This document shows positions 25,244-36,501 of a stretch of DNA of 64,000 nt, in pieces. The stretch is taken from assembly GCA_029844215.1 (NCBI GenBank), contig CM056724.1, forward strand, positions 91,221,093 to 91,285,092. The letters run 5' to 3'. This DNA is from Przewalskia tangutica. Lineage: Eukaryota > Streptophyta > Magnoliopsida > Solanales > Solanaceae. The notes beneath the pieces were generated by a model. That model had not been told where the DNA came from, ran no database searches, and worked only from the letters and a program-made list of their open reading frames with translations. The stretch's first letter is position 1; the number at the start of each line of letters is the position of its first letter. The position numbers were made by a program, and so were the translations under genes.

Positions 25244-26184
25244 GAATTCACACCCATTTTTTAAACTTTAATAGAATTATCAAATAAAATACAATATTTA
25301 GTGTGCAATTTAGACTTGTAGAGAGAAAGATTAGAGAGATGATAGGAAGATTTGTGAGAAATATGAAGAGGAAAATGAAGTAATTATGGTTGAGAAATAG
25401 GTTTAAAGAGTGAATATACTAACTTAGAAGTTAAAAATAAATATTAAGGGGGTAGGGGGTTTATAGGATGTCGTTCGCCAAAATGGCCATTACTAGACGT
25501 TGCCAACGGCTAAAATCGAAAATGATTGTTTGTGCAACGACTAATTTCTGCAAAGGGGGATGTGCTCTAGTCCCGTCCCGAGTTCGAACCCAAATACCGA
25601 CATTTTTCATCCAATTTTTTTGAGAGGATCGGGGCAGGGTGCGACCCGGCCTACTGTACCGCCTTAGTTGTTCCTCAGCACCATCAACAAGCAGGTAACA
25701 TTATGTTTTTTGTCATTAGTTCATGTTACTAATTGTCCAAAAACGTGTTGCAACAATCAATTTCAAAGTTTAGACCCTCTGTATCATGTTCAACAACATC
25801 TGTGCACTTAGAAAAATATGAAAAAGTGAACATTGATGTTTGTCATGCACTCATGTTCCTTGAACACAAAAAATAAAATGCTGCAATTGATTTTATTTTT
25901 GCACCAGTTAATTAATTCTTTTTGTGGCCTTCATTTGGATTTGCCGCCAGAAATTTTAATCCCCTTATTATTATTGTCGTTATTATTAGCAACGCTTTTT
26001 TGTGTCAAATATTGAGATTAATTGAATGCTATCCTTATCCTCAAAATGTTTCACAAATCTTTCTATGTGATCCTTTCTGTGGGTGGACATCGCATTTTGC
26101 AACTTGTTACCAAATTAGGCTTCACGAGCACCAATTAGATGGAAACGAACAAGATCGGTGAATAATTCAGACTATAAAATAAAT
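25244..26184 (+). repeat. Unit 28, type B
   Basis: Last regular B unit before the rearranged zone. TTAATTCTTTTTGTGGCC and CGCTTTTTTGTGTC mark the tail. Confidence 0.92.
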
Positions 26185-26371
26185 GAATTCACTCCCATCT
26201 ATTAAACTTTAAAAGAATTATCAAATAAAATACAATATTTAGTGTGCAATTTCGACTTGTAGAGAGATATTAGAAGATTTGTGAGAAACAAGAAGTGCAC
26301 TCATGTTCCTCGTGGCGGGGGCCTACCCGACCCATTGGGCCGCCTTAGTTTTTCCTCAGCACCATCAACAA
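26185..26371 (+). repeat. Unit 29, scrambled 187-bp remnant
   Basis: Starts as an A head, then has several joints within about 100 bp. ATTAGAAGATTT lacks 12 bp. AAGAAGTG joins CACTCATGTTCCT from the tail. That joins CGTGGCGGGGGCC from the middle of an A unit, and ATCAACAAG then joins AATTCACACCC of the next unit. The short overlaps at the joints suggest microhomology-driven repair or template switching. Confidence 0.88.
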
Positions 26372-27120
26372 GAATTCACACCCATTTTTTAAACTTTAAT
26401 AGAATTATCAAATAAAATACAATATTTAGTGTGCAATTTAGACTTGTAGAGAGAGAGATTATAGAGATGATAGGAAGATTTGTGAGAAATATGAATAGGA
26501 AAATGAAGTAATTATGGTTGAGAAATAGGTTTAAAGAGTGAATATACTCACTTAGAAGTTAAAAATAAATATTAAGGGGGTAGGGGGTTTATAGGATGTC
26601 GTTCGCCAAAATGGCCATTACTAGACGTTGCCAATGGCTAAAATCGAAAGTGATTGTTTGTGCAATGACTAATTTCTGCAAAGGGGGATGTGCTCTAGTC
26701 CCGTCCCGAGTTCGAACCCAAATACCGACATTTTTCATCCAATTTTTTTGAGCGTATCGGGGCTGGGGGACGACCCGACCTACTGTATCGCCTTAGTTGT
26801 TCCTCAGCACCATCAACAAGCAAGTAACATTATGTTTTTTGTCATTAGTTCATGTTACTAATTGTCCAAAAACGTGTTGCAACAATCAATTTCAAAGTTT
26901 AGACCCTCTGTATCATGTTCAACAACATCTGTGCACTTAGAAAAATATGAAAAGGTGAATATTGATGTTTGTCATGCACTCATGTTCCTTGAACACAAAA
27001 AATAAAATGCTGCAATTGATTTTATTTTTGCACCAGTTAATTTCTTGTTTTTCTGGCCTTCATTTGGATTTGCCGCCAGAAATTTTAATCCCCTTATTAT
27101 TATTGTCGTTATTATTAGCA
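26372..27120 (+). repeat. Unit 30a, type B, interrupted by insert
   Basis: B unit with TTATAGAGATGATAGG, ATATGAATAGG and GTGAATATTGATG. It runs normally to GTTATTATTAGCA and then stops at the foreign insert. Confidence 0.9.
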
Positions 27121-27221
27121 AAAAACAGCCCAATGCCGAGAGCACTACAACAAGGGAGGGAGATTTTTTGCCTTGGAAATAAACTAAGTGTGGGATGAAT
27201 AAGTCTTGCACTCAAGGGGGG

Positions 27222-27229
27222 TATTTATA
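27222..27229 (-). promoter_or_regulatory. TATA box in insert copy 1
   Basis: TATAAATA read on the minus strand, preceded by TCTC and followed by C-rich CCCCCC. Initiation would be expected about 30 bases further, near 27190-27200. Transcription would then run leftward into satellite unit 30a. Confidence 0.5.
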
Positions 27230-27362
27230 GAGAAAACAATGGTCAAGATCAAGTAAAGTGTGTGGTGAGATTGGGGGACAAGTGTGTGTGGGTCCCACCC
27301 TCCAAGTGTCTACACAAAGAAGAAGACAAGTGGCTTGCCACTTGTAAGGCCATTTCGGCCAA

Positions 27363-27388
27363 GGGACAAGTGTCTAGCCACTTGTCCC
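27363..27388. repeat. Inverted repeat inside insert copy 1
   Basis: Arms GGGACAAGTG and CACTTGTCCC enclose a 6-base loop. A second perfect hairpin (ACAAGTGGC, TT, GCCACTTGT) lies at 27326-27345. They share the ACAAGTG/CACTTGT core. Confidence 0.8.
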
Positions 27389-27643
27389 ACCATTTCGGCC
27401 CACATGGCCACCTAAGCGGGTGACACGTGTCGCCCCCCTACTCGTCCAAAATATTTCATCTTCCGAAAATATCCGAAATGCCAAAAATCTCTAAAACAAA
27501 GTGGGCCCCACAAAACCGTAAATTTCTCCCGTGGGCCCCACGTGACCGATTCCGGAAATAAAATTCCATCATTCTAATATAATCCAGGAAGTCCAAATAC
27601 CAAATCTGGAAATCCAATTCCCATTAATGAACCTTTCTCCTTC

Positions 27644-27970
27644 ACAAAAACGTGTTGCAACAATCAATTTCAAAGTTTAGACCCTATGTATCATGTTCAA
27701 CAACATCTGTGCACTTAGAAAAATATGAAAAGGTGAACATTGATGTTTGTCATGCACTCATGTTCCTTGAACACAAAAAATAAAATGCTGCAATTGATTT
27801 TATTTTTGCACCATTTAATTACTTGTTTTTCTGGCCTTCAATTTGATTGGCCGCAAGAAATTTTAATCCCCTTATTATTATTGTCGTTATTATTAGCAAC
27901 ATTTTTTTGTGTAAAATATTGAGATTAATTGAATGCTATCCTTATCCTCAAAATGTTTCAAAAATCTTTT
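27644..27970 (+). repeat. Unit 30b, B-tail fragment after insert
   Basis: Resumes at CAAAAACGTGTTGC, about 254 bp upstream (in unit terms) of where unit 30a stopped. Post-insert variants are CCCTATGTATC, CACCATTTAATTAC, CCGCAAGAAATT and GTGTAAAATATTG. It ends at a second joint, AATCTTTT to CATCCC. Confidence 0.88.
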
Positions 27971-28540
27971 CATCCCATTTTTTAAGGGAGTCGAGGCGGG
28001 GGCCTACCCGACCCATTGGGCCGCCTTAGTTTTTCCTCAGCACCATCAACAAGCAGGTAACTTTTTGTTTATTGTCAGTAGTTCACGTTACTAATTGTCC
28101 AAGACCGTGTTGCAACAATCAATTTCAAAGTTTAGACCCTCTGTATCATGTTCAACAACATATGTGCCATTAGAAAAAGATGAAAAGGTGAACATTGATT
28201 TTGTCATGCACTCATGTTCCTTGAACACAAAAATAAAATCTGCAATTGATTTTATTTTTGCACGATTAATTACATGTTTTTCCGCCTTCATTTGGATTTG
28301 CCGTAAATTTTGATCCCCTTATTATTAATGTCGTTATTATTAGCAACGGTATTTGTTTTGTCAAATATTGAGATTAATTGAATGATATCCTTATCCTCAA
28401 AATATTTCACAAATCTTTCTATGTGATCCTTTCCGTGGGTGGACATCACATTTTGCAACTTGTTACCAAATTAGGCTTCACGAGCACCAATTAGATGGAA
28501 ACGAACATGATCGGTGAGTAATTCAGACTATAAAATAAAT
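27971..28540 (+). repeat. Unit 30c, A middle and tail after joint
   Basis: Begins CATCCCATTTTTTAAGGGAG from the middle of an A unit and continues to a normal A end. Variants at 28240-28315 (AAAATCTGCAATTG, CACGATTAATTAC, GCCGTAAATTTTG) belong to the stereotyped set. Confidence 0.88.
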
Positions 28541-29483
28541 GAATTCACACCCATTTTTTAAACTTTAATAGAATTATCAAATAAAATACAATATTTAGTG
28601 TGCAATTTAGACTTGTAGAGAGAAAGATTAGAGAGATGATAGGAAGATTTGTGAGAAATATGAAGAGGAAAATGAAGTAATTATGGTTGAGAAATAGGTT
28701 TAAAGAGTGAATATACTAACTTAGAAGTTAAAAATAAATATTAAGGGGGTAGGGGGTTTATAGGATGTCGTTCGCCAAAATGGTCATTACTAGACGTTGC
28801 CAACGGCTAAAATCGAAAGTGATTGTTTGTGCAACGACTAATTTCTGCAAAGGGGGATGTGCTCTAGTCCCGTCCCGAGTTCGAACCCAAATACCGACAT
28901 TTTTCATCCTATTTTTTTGAGCGGATCGGGGTAGGGGGGCGACCCGGCCTACTGTACCGCCTTAGTTGTTCCTCAGCACCATCAACAAGCAGGTAACATT
29001 ATGTTTTTTGTCATTAGTTCATGTTACTAATTGTCCAAAAACGTGTTGCAACAATCAATTTCAAAGTTTAGACCCTCTGTATCATGTTCAACAACATCTG
29101 TGCACTTAGAAAAATATGAAAAGGTGAACATTGATGTTTGTCATGCACTCATGTTCCTTGAACACAAAAAATAAAATGCTGCAATTGATTTTATTTTTGC
29201 ACCAGTTAATTTCTTGTTTTTCTGGCCTTCATTTGGATTTGCCGCCAGAAATTTTAATCCCCTTATTATTATTGTCGTTATTATTAGCAACATTTTTTTT
29301 GTGTCAAATATTGAGATTAATTGAATGTTATCCTTATCCTCAAAATGTTTCAAAAATCTTTCTATGTGATCCTTTCCGTGGGTAGACATCGCATTTTACA
29401 ATTTGTTACCAAATTAGGCTTCACGAGCACCAATTAGATGGAAACGAACAAGATCGGTGAATAATTCAGACTATAAAATAAAT
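28541..29483 (+). repeat. Unit 31, type B
   Basis: Regular B unit with AATGGTCATTACTAG and the ACATTTTTTTTGTGTC tail. GGGTAGACATCGC and TTACAATTTG mark its end. Confidence 0.92.
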
Positions 29484-30196
29484 GAATTCACTCCCATCTA
29501 TTAAACTTTAATAGAATTATCTAATAAAATACAATATTTAGTGTGCAATTTTGACTTGTAGAGAGATATTAGAGAGATGGTAGGAAGATTTGTGAGAAAC
29601 AAGAAGTGGAAAATAAAGTAATTATAGTTGAGAAATAGGGTTAAAGTATAAATATACTAACTAGAAGTTAAAAATAAATATTAAGGGGGTAGGGGGTTTA
29701 TGGGTGTCAGGGGGCAAAAATGGTCGTTACTTGTCGTTGCCACCGACTAATTTCTGCAAAGGGGGATGAGTTCTAGTCCCGTCCAGAGTTCGAACCCCAA
29801 TACCGACATTTTTCATCCCATTTTTTAAGGGAGTCGAGGCGGCGGCCTACCCGACCCATTGGACCGCCTTAGTTTTTCCTTAGCACCATCAACAAGCAGG
29901 TAACTTTTTGTTTTTTGTCATTAGTTCACGTTACTAATTATCCAAAACCGTGTTGCAACAATCAATTTCAAAGTTTAGACCCTCTGTATCATGTTCAACA
30001 ACATCTGTGCACTTACAAAAATATGAAAAGGTGAATATTGATGTTTGTCATGCACTCATGTTCCTTGAACACAAAAAATAAAATGCTGCAATTGATTTTA
30101 TTTTTGCACCAGTTAATTTCTTGTTTTTCTGGCCTTCATTTGGATTTGCCGCCAGAAATTTTAATCCCCTTATTATTATTGTCGTTATTATTAGCA
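29484..30196 (+). repeat. Unit 32a, A head switching to B tail
   Basis: A head (GTCCAGAGTTCG, CCATTGGACCGCC) changes to B between about 29960 and 30008 (GCACTTACAAAAATATG, GTGAATATTGATG). It ends at the insert after TTATTATTAGCA. Confidence 0.9.
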
Positions 30197-30720
30197 AAAA
30201 ACAGCCCAAGGCCGAGAGCACTACAACAAGGGAGGGAGAATTTTTGCCTTGGAAATAAACTAAGTGTGGGATGAATAAGTCTTGCACTCAAGGGGGGTAT
30301 TTATAGAGAAAACAATGGCCAATATCAAGTAAAGTGTGTGGTGAGATTGGGGGACAAGTGTGTGTGGGTCCCACCCTCCAAGTGTCTACACAAAGAAGAA
30401 GACAAGTGGCTTGCCAGTTGTAAGGCCATTTCGGCCAAGGGACAAGTGTCTAGCCACTTGTCCCACCATTTCGGCCCACATGGCCACCTAAGGGGGTGAC
30501 ACGTGTCGCCCCCCTACTCGTCCAAAATATTTCATCTTCCGAAAATATCCGAAATGCCAAAAATCTCTAAAACAAAGTGGGCCCCACAAAACCGTAAATT
30601 TCTCCCGTGGGCCCCACGTGACCGATTCCGGAAATAAAATTCCATAATTCTAATATAATCCAGGAAGTCCAAATACCAAATCTGGAAATCCAATTCCCAT
30701 TAATGAACCTTTTTCCTTCA
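30197..30720 (-). mobile_element. Foreign promoter/LTR-like insert, copy 2
   Basis: This 524-bp copy has both joints at the same bases as copy 1. Against copies 1 and 5 it has GCCAGTTGT (spoiling one hairpin arm) and AATATCAAG. Copy 3 shares both changes, so 2 and 3 descend from one amplified parent. Confidence 0.6.
30298..30305 (-). promoter_or_regulatory. TATA box in insert copy 2
   Basis: Same TATAAATA and CCCCCC context as copy 1, facing leftward into unit 32a. Confidence 0.5.
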
Positions 30721-31168
30721 CAAAAACGTGTTGCAACAATCAATTTCAAAGTTTAGACCCTATGTATCATGTTCAACAACATCTGTGCAATTAGAAAAAT
30801 ATGAAAAGGTGAACATTGATGTTTGTCATGCACTCATGTTCCTTGAACACAAAAAATAAAATGCTGCAATTGATTTTATTTTTGCACCATTTAATTACTT
30901 GTTTTTCTGGCCTTCAATTTGATTTGCCGCAAGAAATTTTAATCCCCTTATTATTATTGTCGTTATTATTAGCAACATTTTTTTGTGTAAAATATTGAGA
31001 TTAATTGAATGTTATCCTTATCCTCAAAATGTTTCAAAAATCTTTTTGTGTGATCCTTTCCGTGGGTGGACATCACATTTTTTCAACTTGTTACCAAATT
31101 AGGCTTCACGAGCACCAATTAGATGGAAACGAACAAGATCGGTGAATAATTCAGACTATAAAATAAAT
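30721..31168 (+). repeat. Unit 32b, B tail after insert
   Basis: 448 bp, from CAAAAACGTG to the unit end. It carries the post-insert variants CCCTATGTATC, CACCATTTAATTAC, CCGCAAGAAATT, GTGTAAAATATTG and CTTTTTGTGTGATCC. Confidence 0.9.
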
Positions 31169-32071
31169 GAATTCACTCCCATCTATTAAACTTTAATAGA
31201 ATTATCAAATAAAATACAATAATTAGTGTGCAATTTCGACTTGTAGAGAGAGAGATTAGAGAGATGGTAGGAAGATTTGTGAGAAACAAGAAGTGGAAAA
31301 TAAAGTAATTATAGTTGAGAAATAGGGTTAACGTATAAATATACTAACTTAGAAGTTAAAAATAAATATTAATGGGGTAGGGGGTTTATGGGGTGTCGGG
31401 GGCCAAAAATGGTCGCACTTTGTCGCCACCGACTAATTTCTCGCAAAGGAGATGAGTTCTAGTCCCGCCCGAGTTCGAACCCCAATACCGACATTTTTCA
31501 TCCCATTTTTAAAGGAGTCGAGGCGGGGCCTACCCACCCATTGGACCGCCTTAGTTTTTCCTTAGCACCATCAACAAGCAGGTAACTTTTTGTTTTTTGT
31601 CATTAGTTCACGTTACTAATTTTCCAAAACCGTGTTGCAACAATCAATTTAAAAGTTTAGACCCTCTGTATCATGTTCAACAACATCTGTGCCATTAGAA
31701 AAAGATGAAAAGATGAACATTGATTTTTGTCATGCACTCATGTTCCTTGAACACAAAAAATAAAATCTGCAATTGATTTTATTTTTGCACGATTAATTAC
31801 CTATTTTCTGGCCTTTATTTGGATTTGCCGCCAGAAATTTTGATCCCCTTATTATTAATGTCGTTATTATTAGCAACGCTATTTTTTTTTGTAAAATATT
31901 GAGATTAATAGATTGATATCCTTATCCTCAAAATGTTTCACAAATCTTTCTATGTGATCCTTTCCGTGGGTGGACATCACATTTTGCAACTTGTTACCAA
32001 ATTAGGCTTCACGAGCACCAATTAGATGGAAACGAACGTGATCGGTGAGTAATTCAGACTATAAAATAAAT
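31169..32071 (+). repeat. Unit 33, type A
   Basis: A unit with AATAATTAGTGTGC and GGTTAACGTATAAATA. The tail has TTTGTAAAATATTG and TTAATAGATTGATATCC, a subfamily shared with units 36, 39, 51, 54, 57 and 61. Small changes cluster at 31410-31530. Confidence 0.9.
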
Positions 32072-33000
32072 GAATTCACACCCATTTTTTAAAATTTAAT
32101 AGAATTATCAAATAAAATACAATATTTAGTGTGCAATTTAGACTTGTAGAGAGAGAGATTAGAGAGATGATAGGAAGATTTGTGAGAAATATGAAGAGGA
32201 AAATGAAGTAATTAAGGTTGAGAAATAGGTTTAAAGAGTGAATATACTAACTTAGAAGTTAAAAATAAATATTAAGGGGGTAGGGGGTTTATAGGATGTC
32301 GTTCGCCAAAATGGCCATTACTAGACGTTGCCAACGGCTAAAATCGAAAGACTAATTTCTGCAAAGGGGGATGTGCTCTAGTCCCGTCCCGAGTTCGAAC
32401 CCAAATACCGACATTTTTCATCCAATTTTTTTGAGCGGATCGGGGGCAGGGGGGAGACCCGGCCTACTGTACCGCCTTAGTTGTTCCTCAGCACCATCAA
32501 CAAGCAGGTAACATTATGTTTTTTGTCATTAGTTCATGTTACTAATTGTCCAAAAACGTGTTGCAACAATCAATTTCAAAGTTTAGACCCTCTGTATCAT
32601 GTTCAACAACATCTGTGCACTTAGAAAAATAAGAAAAGGTGAACATTGATGTTTGTCATGCACTCATGTTCCTTGAACACAAAAAATAAAATGTTGCAAT
32701 TGATTTTATTTTTGCACAAGTTAATTACTTGTTTTTGTGGCCTTCATTTGGATTTGCCGCCAGAAATTTTAATCCCCTTATTATTATTGTCGTTATTATT
32801 AGCAACGTTTTTTTTTTGTGTCAAATATTGAGATTAATTGAATGCTATCCTTATCCTCAAAATGTTTCACAAATCTATCTATGTGATCCTTTCCGTGGGT
32901 GGACATCGCATTTTACAATTTGTTACCAAATTAGGCTTCACGAGCACCAATTAGATGGAAACGAACAAGATCGGTGAATAATTCAGACTATAAAATAAAT
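32072..33000 (+). repeat. Unit 34, type B with 17-bp deletion
   Basis: AAAATCGAAAGACTAATTTC (joint 32350/32351) lacks 17 bp between GAAAG and ACTAATT. Units 37 and 40, one 3.5 kb period apart each, share this deletion. The tail has GCACAAGTTAATTAC and TTTTTGTGGCC. Confidence 0.92.
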
Positions 33001-33705
33001 GAATTCACTCCCATCTATTAAACATTAATAGAATTATCTAATAAAATACAATATTTAGTGTGCAATTTTGACTTGTAGAGAGATTAGAGATGGTAGGAGG
33101 ATTTGTGAGAAACAAGAAGTGGAAAATAAAGTAATTATAGTTGAGAAATAGGGTTAAAGTATAAATATACTAACTAGAAGTTAAAAATAAATATTAAGGG
33201 GGTAGGGGGTTTATGGGTGTCAGGGGGCAAAAATGGTCGTTACTTGTCGTTGCCACCGACTAATTTCTGCAAAGGGGGATGAGTTCTAGTCCCGTCCAGA
33301 GTTCGAACCCCAATACCGACATTTTTCATCCCATTTTTAAGGGATTCGAGGCGGCCTACCCGACCCATTGGACCGCCTTAGTTTTTCCTTAGCACCATCA
33401 ACAAGCAGGTAACTTTTTGTTTTTTGTCATTAGTTCACGTTACTAATTATCCAAAACCGTGTTGCAACAATCAATTTCAAAGTTTAGACCCTCTGTATCA
33501 TGTTCAACAACATCTGTGCACTTACAAAAATATGAAAAGGTGAATATTGATGTTTGTCATGCACTCATGTTCCTTGAACACAAAAAATAAAATGCTGCAA
33601 TTGATTTTATTTTTGCACCAGTTAATTTCTTGTTTTTCTGGCCTTCATTTGGATTTGCCGCCAGAAATTTTAATCCCCTTATTATTATTGTCGTTATTAT
33701 TAGCA
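33001..33705 (+). repeat. Unit 35a, A head switching to B tail
   Basis: Copy of unit 32a one higher-order period (about 3.5 kb) later, with the same switch to GCACTTACAAAAATATG. AAGGGATTCGAGGCGG is private to this and neighbouring copies. Confidence 0.9.
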
Positions 33706-34226
33706 AAAAACAGCCCAAGGCCGAGAGCACTACAACAAGGGAGGGAGAATTTTTGCCTTGGAAATAAACTAAGTGTGGGATGAATAAGTCTTGCACTCAA
33801 GGGGGGTATTTATAGAGAAAACAATGGCCAATATCAAGTAAAGTGTGTGGTGAGATTGGGGGACAAGTGTGTGTGGGTCCCACCCTCCAAGTGTCTACAC
33901 AAAGAAGAAGACAAGTGGCTTGCCAGTTGTAAGGCCATTTCGGCCAAGGGACAAGTGTCTAGCCACTTGTCCCACCATTTCGGCCCACATGGCCACCTAA
34001 GCGGGTGACACGTGTCGCCCCCCTACTCGTCCAAAATATTTCATCTTCCGAAAATATCCGAAATGCCAAAAATCTCTAAAACAAAGTGGGCCCCACAAAA
34101 TCAGAATTTCTCCGTGGCCCCACGTGACCGATTCCGGAAATAAAATTCCATAATTCTAATATAATCCAGGAAGTCCAAATACCAAATCTGGAAATCCAAT
34201 TCCCATTAATGAACCTTTTTCCTTCA
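33706..34226 (-). mobile_element. Foreign promoter/LTR-like insert, copy 3
   Basis: 521 bp, same joints. It shares GCCAGTTGT with copy 2. Near 34099-34125, AAAATCAGAATTTCTCC and CGTGGCCCCACG replace the longer forms of the other copies. Confidence 0.6.
33807..33814 (-). promoter_or_regulatory. TATA box in insert copy 3
   Basis: TATAAATA on the minus strand, identical context to copy 2. Confidence 0.5.
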
Positions 34227-34670
34227 CAAAAACGTGTTGCAACAATCAATTTCAAAGTTTAGACCCTATGTATCATGTTCAACAACATCTGTGCAATTAG
34301 AAAAATATGAAAAGGTGAACATTGATGTTTGTCATGCACTCATGTTCCTTGAACACAAAAAATAAAATGCTGCAATTGATTTTATTTTTGCACCATTTAA
34401 TTACTTGTTTTTCTGGCCTTCAATTTGATTTGCCGCAAGAAATTTTAATCCCCTTATTATTATTGTCGTTATTATTAGCAACATTTTTTTGTGTAAAATA
34501 TTGAGATTAATTGAATGTTATCCTTATCCTCAAAATGTTTCAAAATCTTTTGTGTGATCCTTTCCAGGTGGACATCACATTTTTTCAACTTGTTACCAAA
34601 TTAGGCTTCACGAGCACCAATTAGATGGAAACGAACAAGATCGGTGAATAATTCAGACTATAAAATAAAT
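34227..34670 (+). repeat. Unit 35b, B tail after insert
   Basis: Copy of unit 32b. It has small losses at 34540-34570 (CAAAATCTTTTGTGTG, CCTTTCCAGGTGG). Confidence 0.9.
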
Positions 34671-35582
34671 GAATTCACTCCCATCTATTAAACTTTAATA
34701 GAATTATCAAATAAAATACAATAATTAGTGTGCAATTTCGACTTGTAGAGAGAGAGATTAGAGAGATGGTAGGAAGATTTGTGAGAAACAAGAAGTGGAA
34801 AATAAAGTAATTATAGTTGAGAAATAGGGTTAACGTATAAATATACTAACTTAGAAGTTAAAAATAAATATTAATGGGGTAGGGGGTTTATGGGGTGTCG
34901 GGGGGCAAAAATGGTCGTTACTTGTCGTTGCCACCGACTAATTTCTGCAAAGGGAGATGAGTTCTAGTCCCGTCCAGAGTTCGAACCCCAATACCGACAT
35001 TTTTCATCCCATTTTTAAAGGGAGTCGAGGCGGGGGCCTACCCGACCCATTGGACCGCCTTAGTTTTTCCTTAGCACCATCAACAAGCAGGTAACTTTTT
35101 GTTTTTTGTCATTAGTTCACGTTACTAATTTTCCAAAACCGTGTTGCAACAATCAATTTAAAAGTTTAGACCCTCTGTATCATGTTCAACAACATCTGTG
35201 CCATTAGAAAAAGATGAAAAGATGAACATTGATTTTTGTCATGCACTCATGTTCCTTGAACACAAAAAATAAAATGCTGCAATTGATTTTATTTTTGCAC
35301 CAGTTAATTACCTATTTTCTGGCCTTTATTTGGATTTGCCGCCAGAAATTTTGATCCCCTTATTATTAATGTCGTTATTATTAGCAACGCTATTTTTTTT
35401 TGTAAAATATTGAGATTAATAGATTGATATCCTTATCCTCAAAATGTTTCACAAATCTTTCTATGTGATCCTTTCCGTGGGTGGACATCGCATTTTGCAA
35501 CTTGTTACCAAATTAGGCTTCACGAGCACCAATTAGATGGAAACGAACGTGATCGGTGAGTAATTCAGACTATAAAATAAAT
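34671..35582 (+). repeat. Unit 36, type A
   Basis: Sister of unit 33 (AATAATTAG, GGTTAACG, GTAAAATATTG tail) but with full-length G runs and GTCCAGAGTTCG. The clustered changes in unit 33 are therefore not inherited by its sister. Confidence 0.92.
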
Positions 35583-36501
35583 GAATTCACACCCATTTTT
35601 TAAAATTTAATAGAATTATCAAATAAAATACAATATTTAGTGTGCAATTTAGACTTGTAGAGAGAGAGATTAGAGAGATGATAGGAAGATTTGTGAGAAA
35701 TATGAAGAGGAAAATGAAGTAATTAAGGTTGAGAAATAGGTTTAAAGCGTGAATATACTAACTTAGAAGTTAAAAATAAATATTAAGGGGTTAGGGGGTT
35801 TATAGGATGTCGTTCGCCAAAATGGCCATTACTAGACGTTGCCAACGGCTAAAATCGAAAGACTAATTTCTCGCAGCGGGATGTGCTCTAGTCCCGCCCC
35901 GAGTTCGAACCCAAATACCGACATTTTTCATCCAATTTTTTGAGCGGATCGGGGCGCGGGGAGACCCGCCATCAGTATCGCCTTTAGTTGTTCCTCGGAC
36001 CATCAACAAGCAGTAACATTATGTTTTTGTCATTAGTTCATGTTACTAATTGTCCAAAACGTGTTGCAACAATCAATTTCAAAGTTTAGACCCTCTCAGA
36101 TCATGTTCAACAACATCTGCGGCACTTAGAAAAATAAGAAAAGGTGAACATTGATGTTTGTCATGCACTCATGTTCCTTGAACACAAAAATAAAATGTTG
36201 CAATTGATTTTATTTTTGCACAAGTTAATTACTTGTTTTGTGGCCTTCATTTGGATTTGCCGCGTAAATTTTAATCCCCTTATTATTATTGTCGTTATTA
36301 TTAGCAACGTTTTTTTGTGTGTCAAATATTGAGATTAATTGAATGCTATCCTTATCCTCAAAATGTTTCACAAATCTATCTATGTGATCCTTTCCGTGGG
36401 TGGACATCGCATTTTACAATTTGTTACCAAATTAGGCTTCACGAGCACCAATTAGATGGAAACGAACAAGATCGGTGAATAATTCAGACTATAAAATAAA
36501 T
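35583..36501 (+). repeat. Unit 37, type B with 17-bp deletion
   Basis: Deletion joint at 35861/35862. Dense stereotyped changes run from 35870 to 36320 (CTCGCAGCGGGATG, CCATCAGTATCGCC, CTCTCAGATCATG, CTGCGGCACTT, GCCGCGTAAATTTTAATC). Confidence 0.9.

Larger units (their letters stand above)
27121..27643 (-). mobile_element. Foreign promoter/LTR-like insert, copy 1
   Basis: This 523-bp stretch is unrelated to the satellite and more GC-rich. On the minus strand, in order, it has two CACGTG boxes (27539-27544 and 27424-27429), GTGGGGCCCAC motifs, two inverted repeats (27363-27388, with 10-bp arms; 27326-27345, with 9-bp arms), TATAAATA at 27222-27229, and about 100 bp of leader-like sequence. 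This layout resembles the U3 and early R region of a plant LTR, or a captured gene promoter. No TG..CA ends, target-site duplication or coding domain is visible, so the element class is unproven. It is flanked by direct satellite repeats of about 254 bp (26867-27120 and 27644-27898). A CAAAAAC motif occurs at or next to both joints. Confidence 0.6.

Noticed and set aside
26972..27211. Minus-strand frame crossing from the insert into the satellite
   Set aside because: It begins with GTG just downstream of the TATA box, and its second half is the same satellite frame seen everywhere. No domain is recognisable.
27121..27643. Insert as a complete MITE or solo LTR
   Set aside because: There are no terminal inverted repeats, no TG..CA ends and no short target duplication. 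The hairpins are internal.
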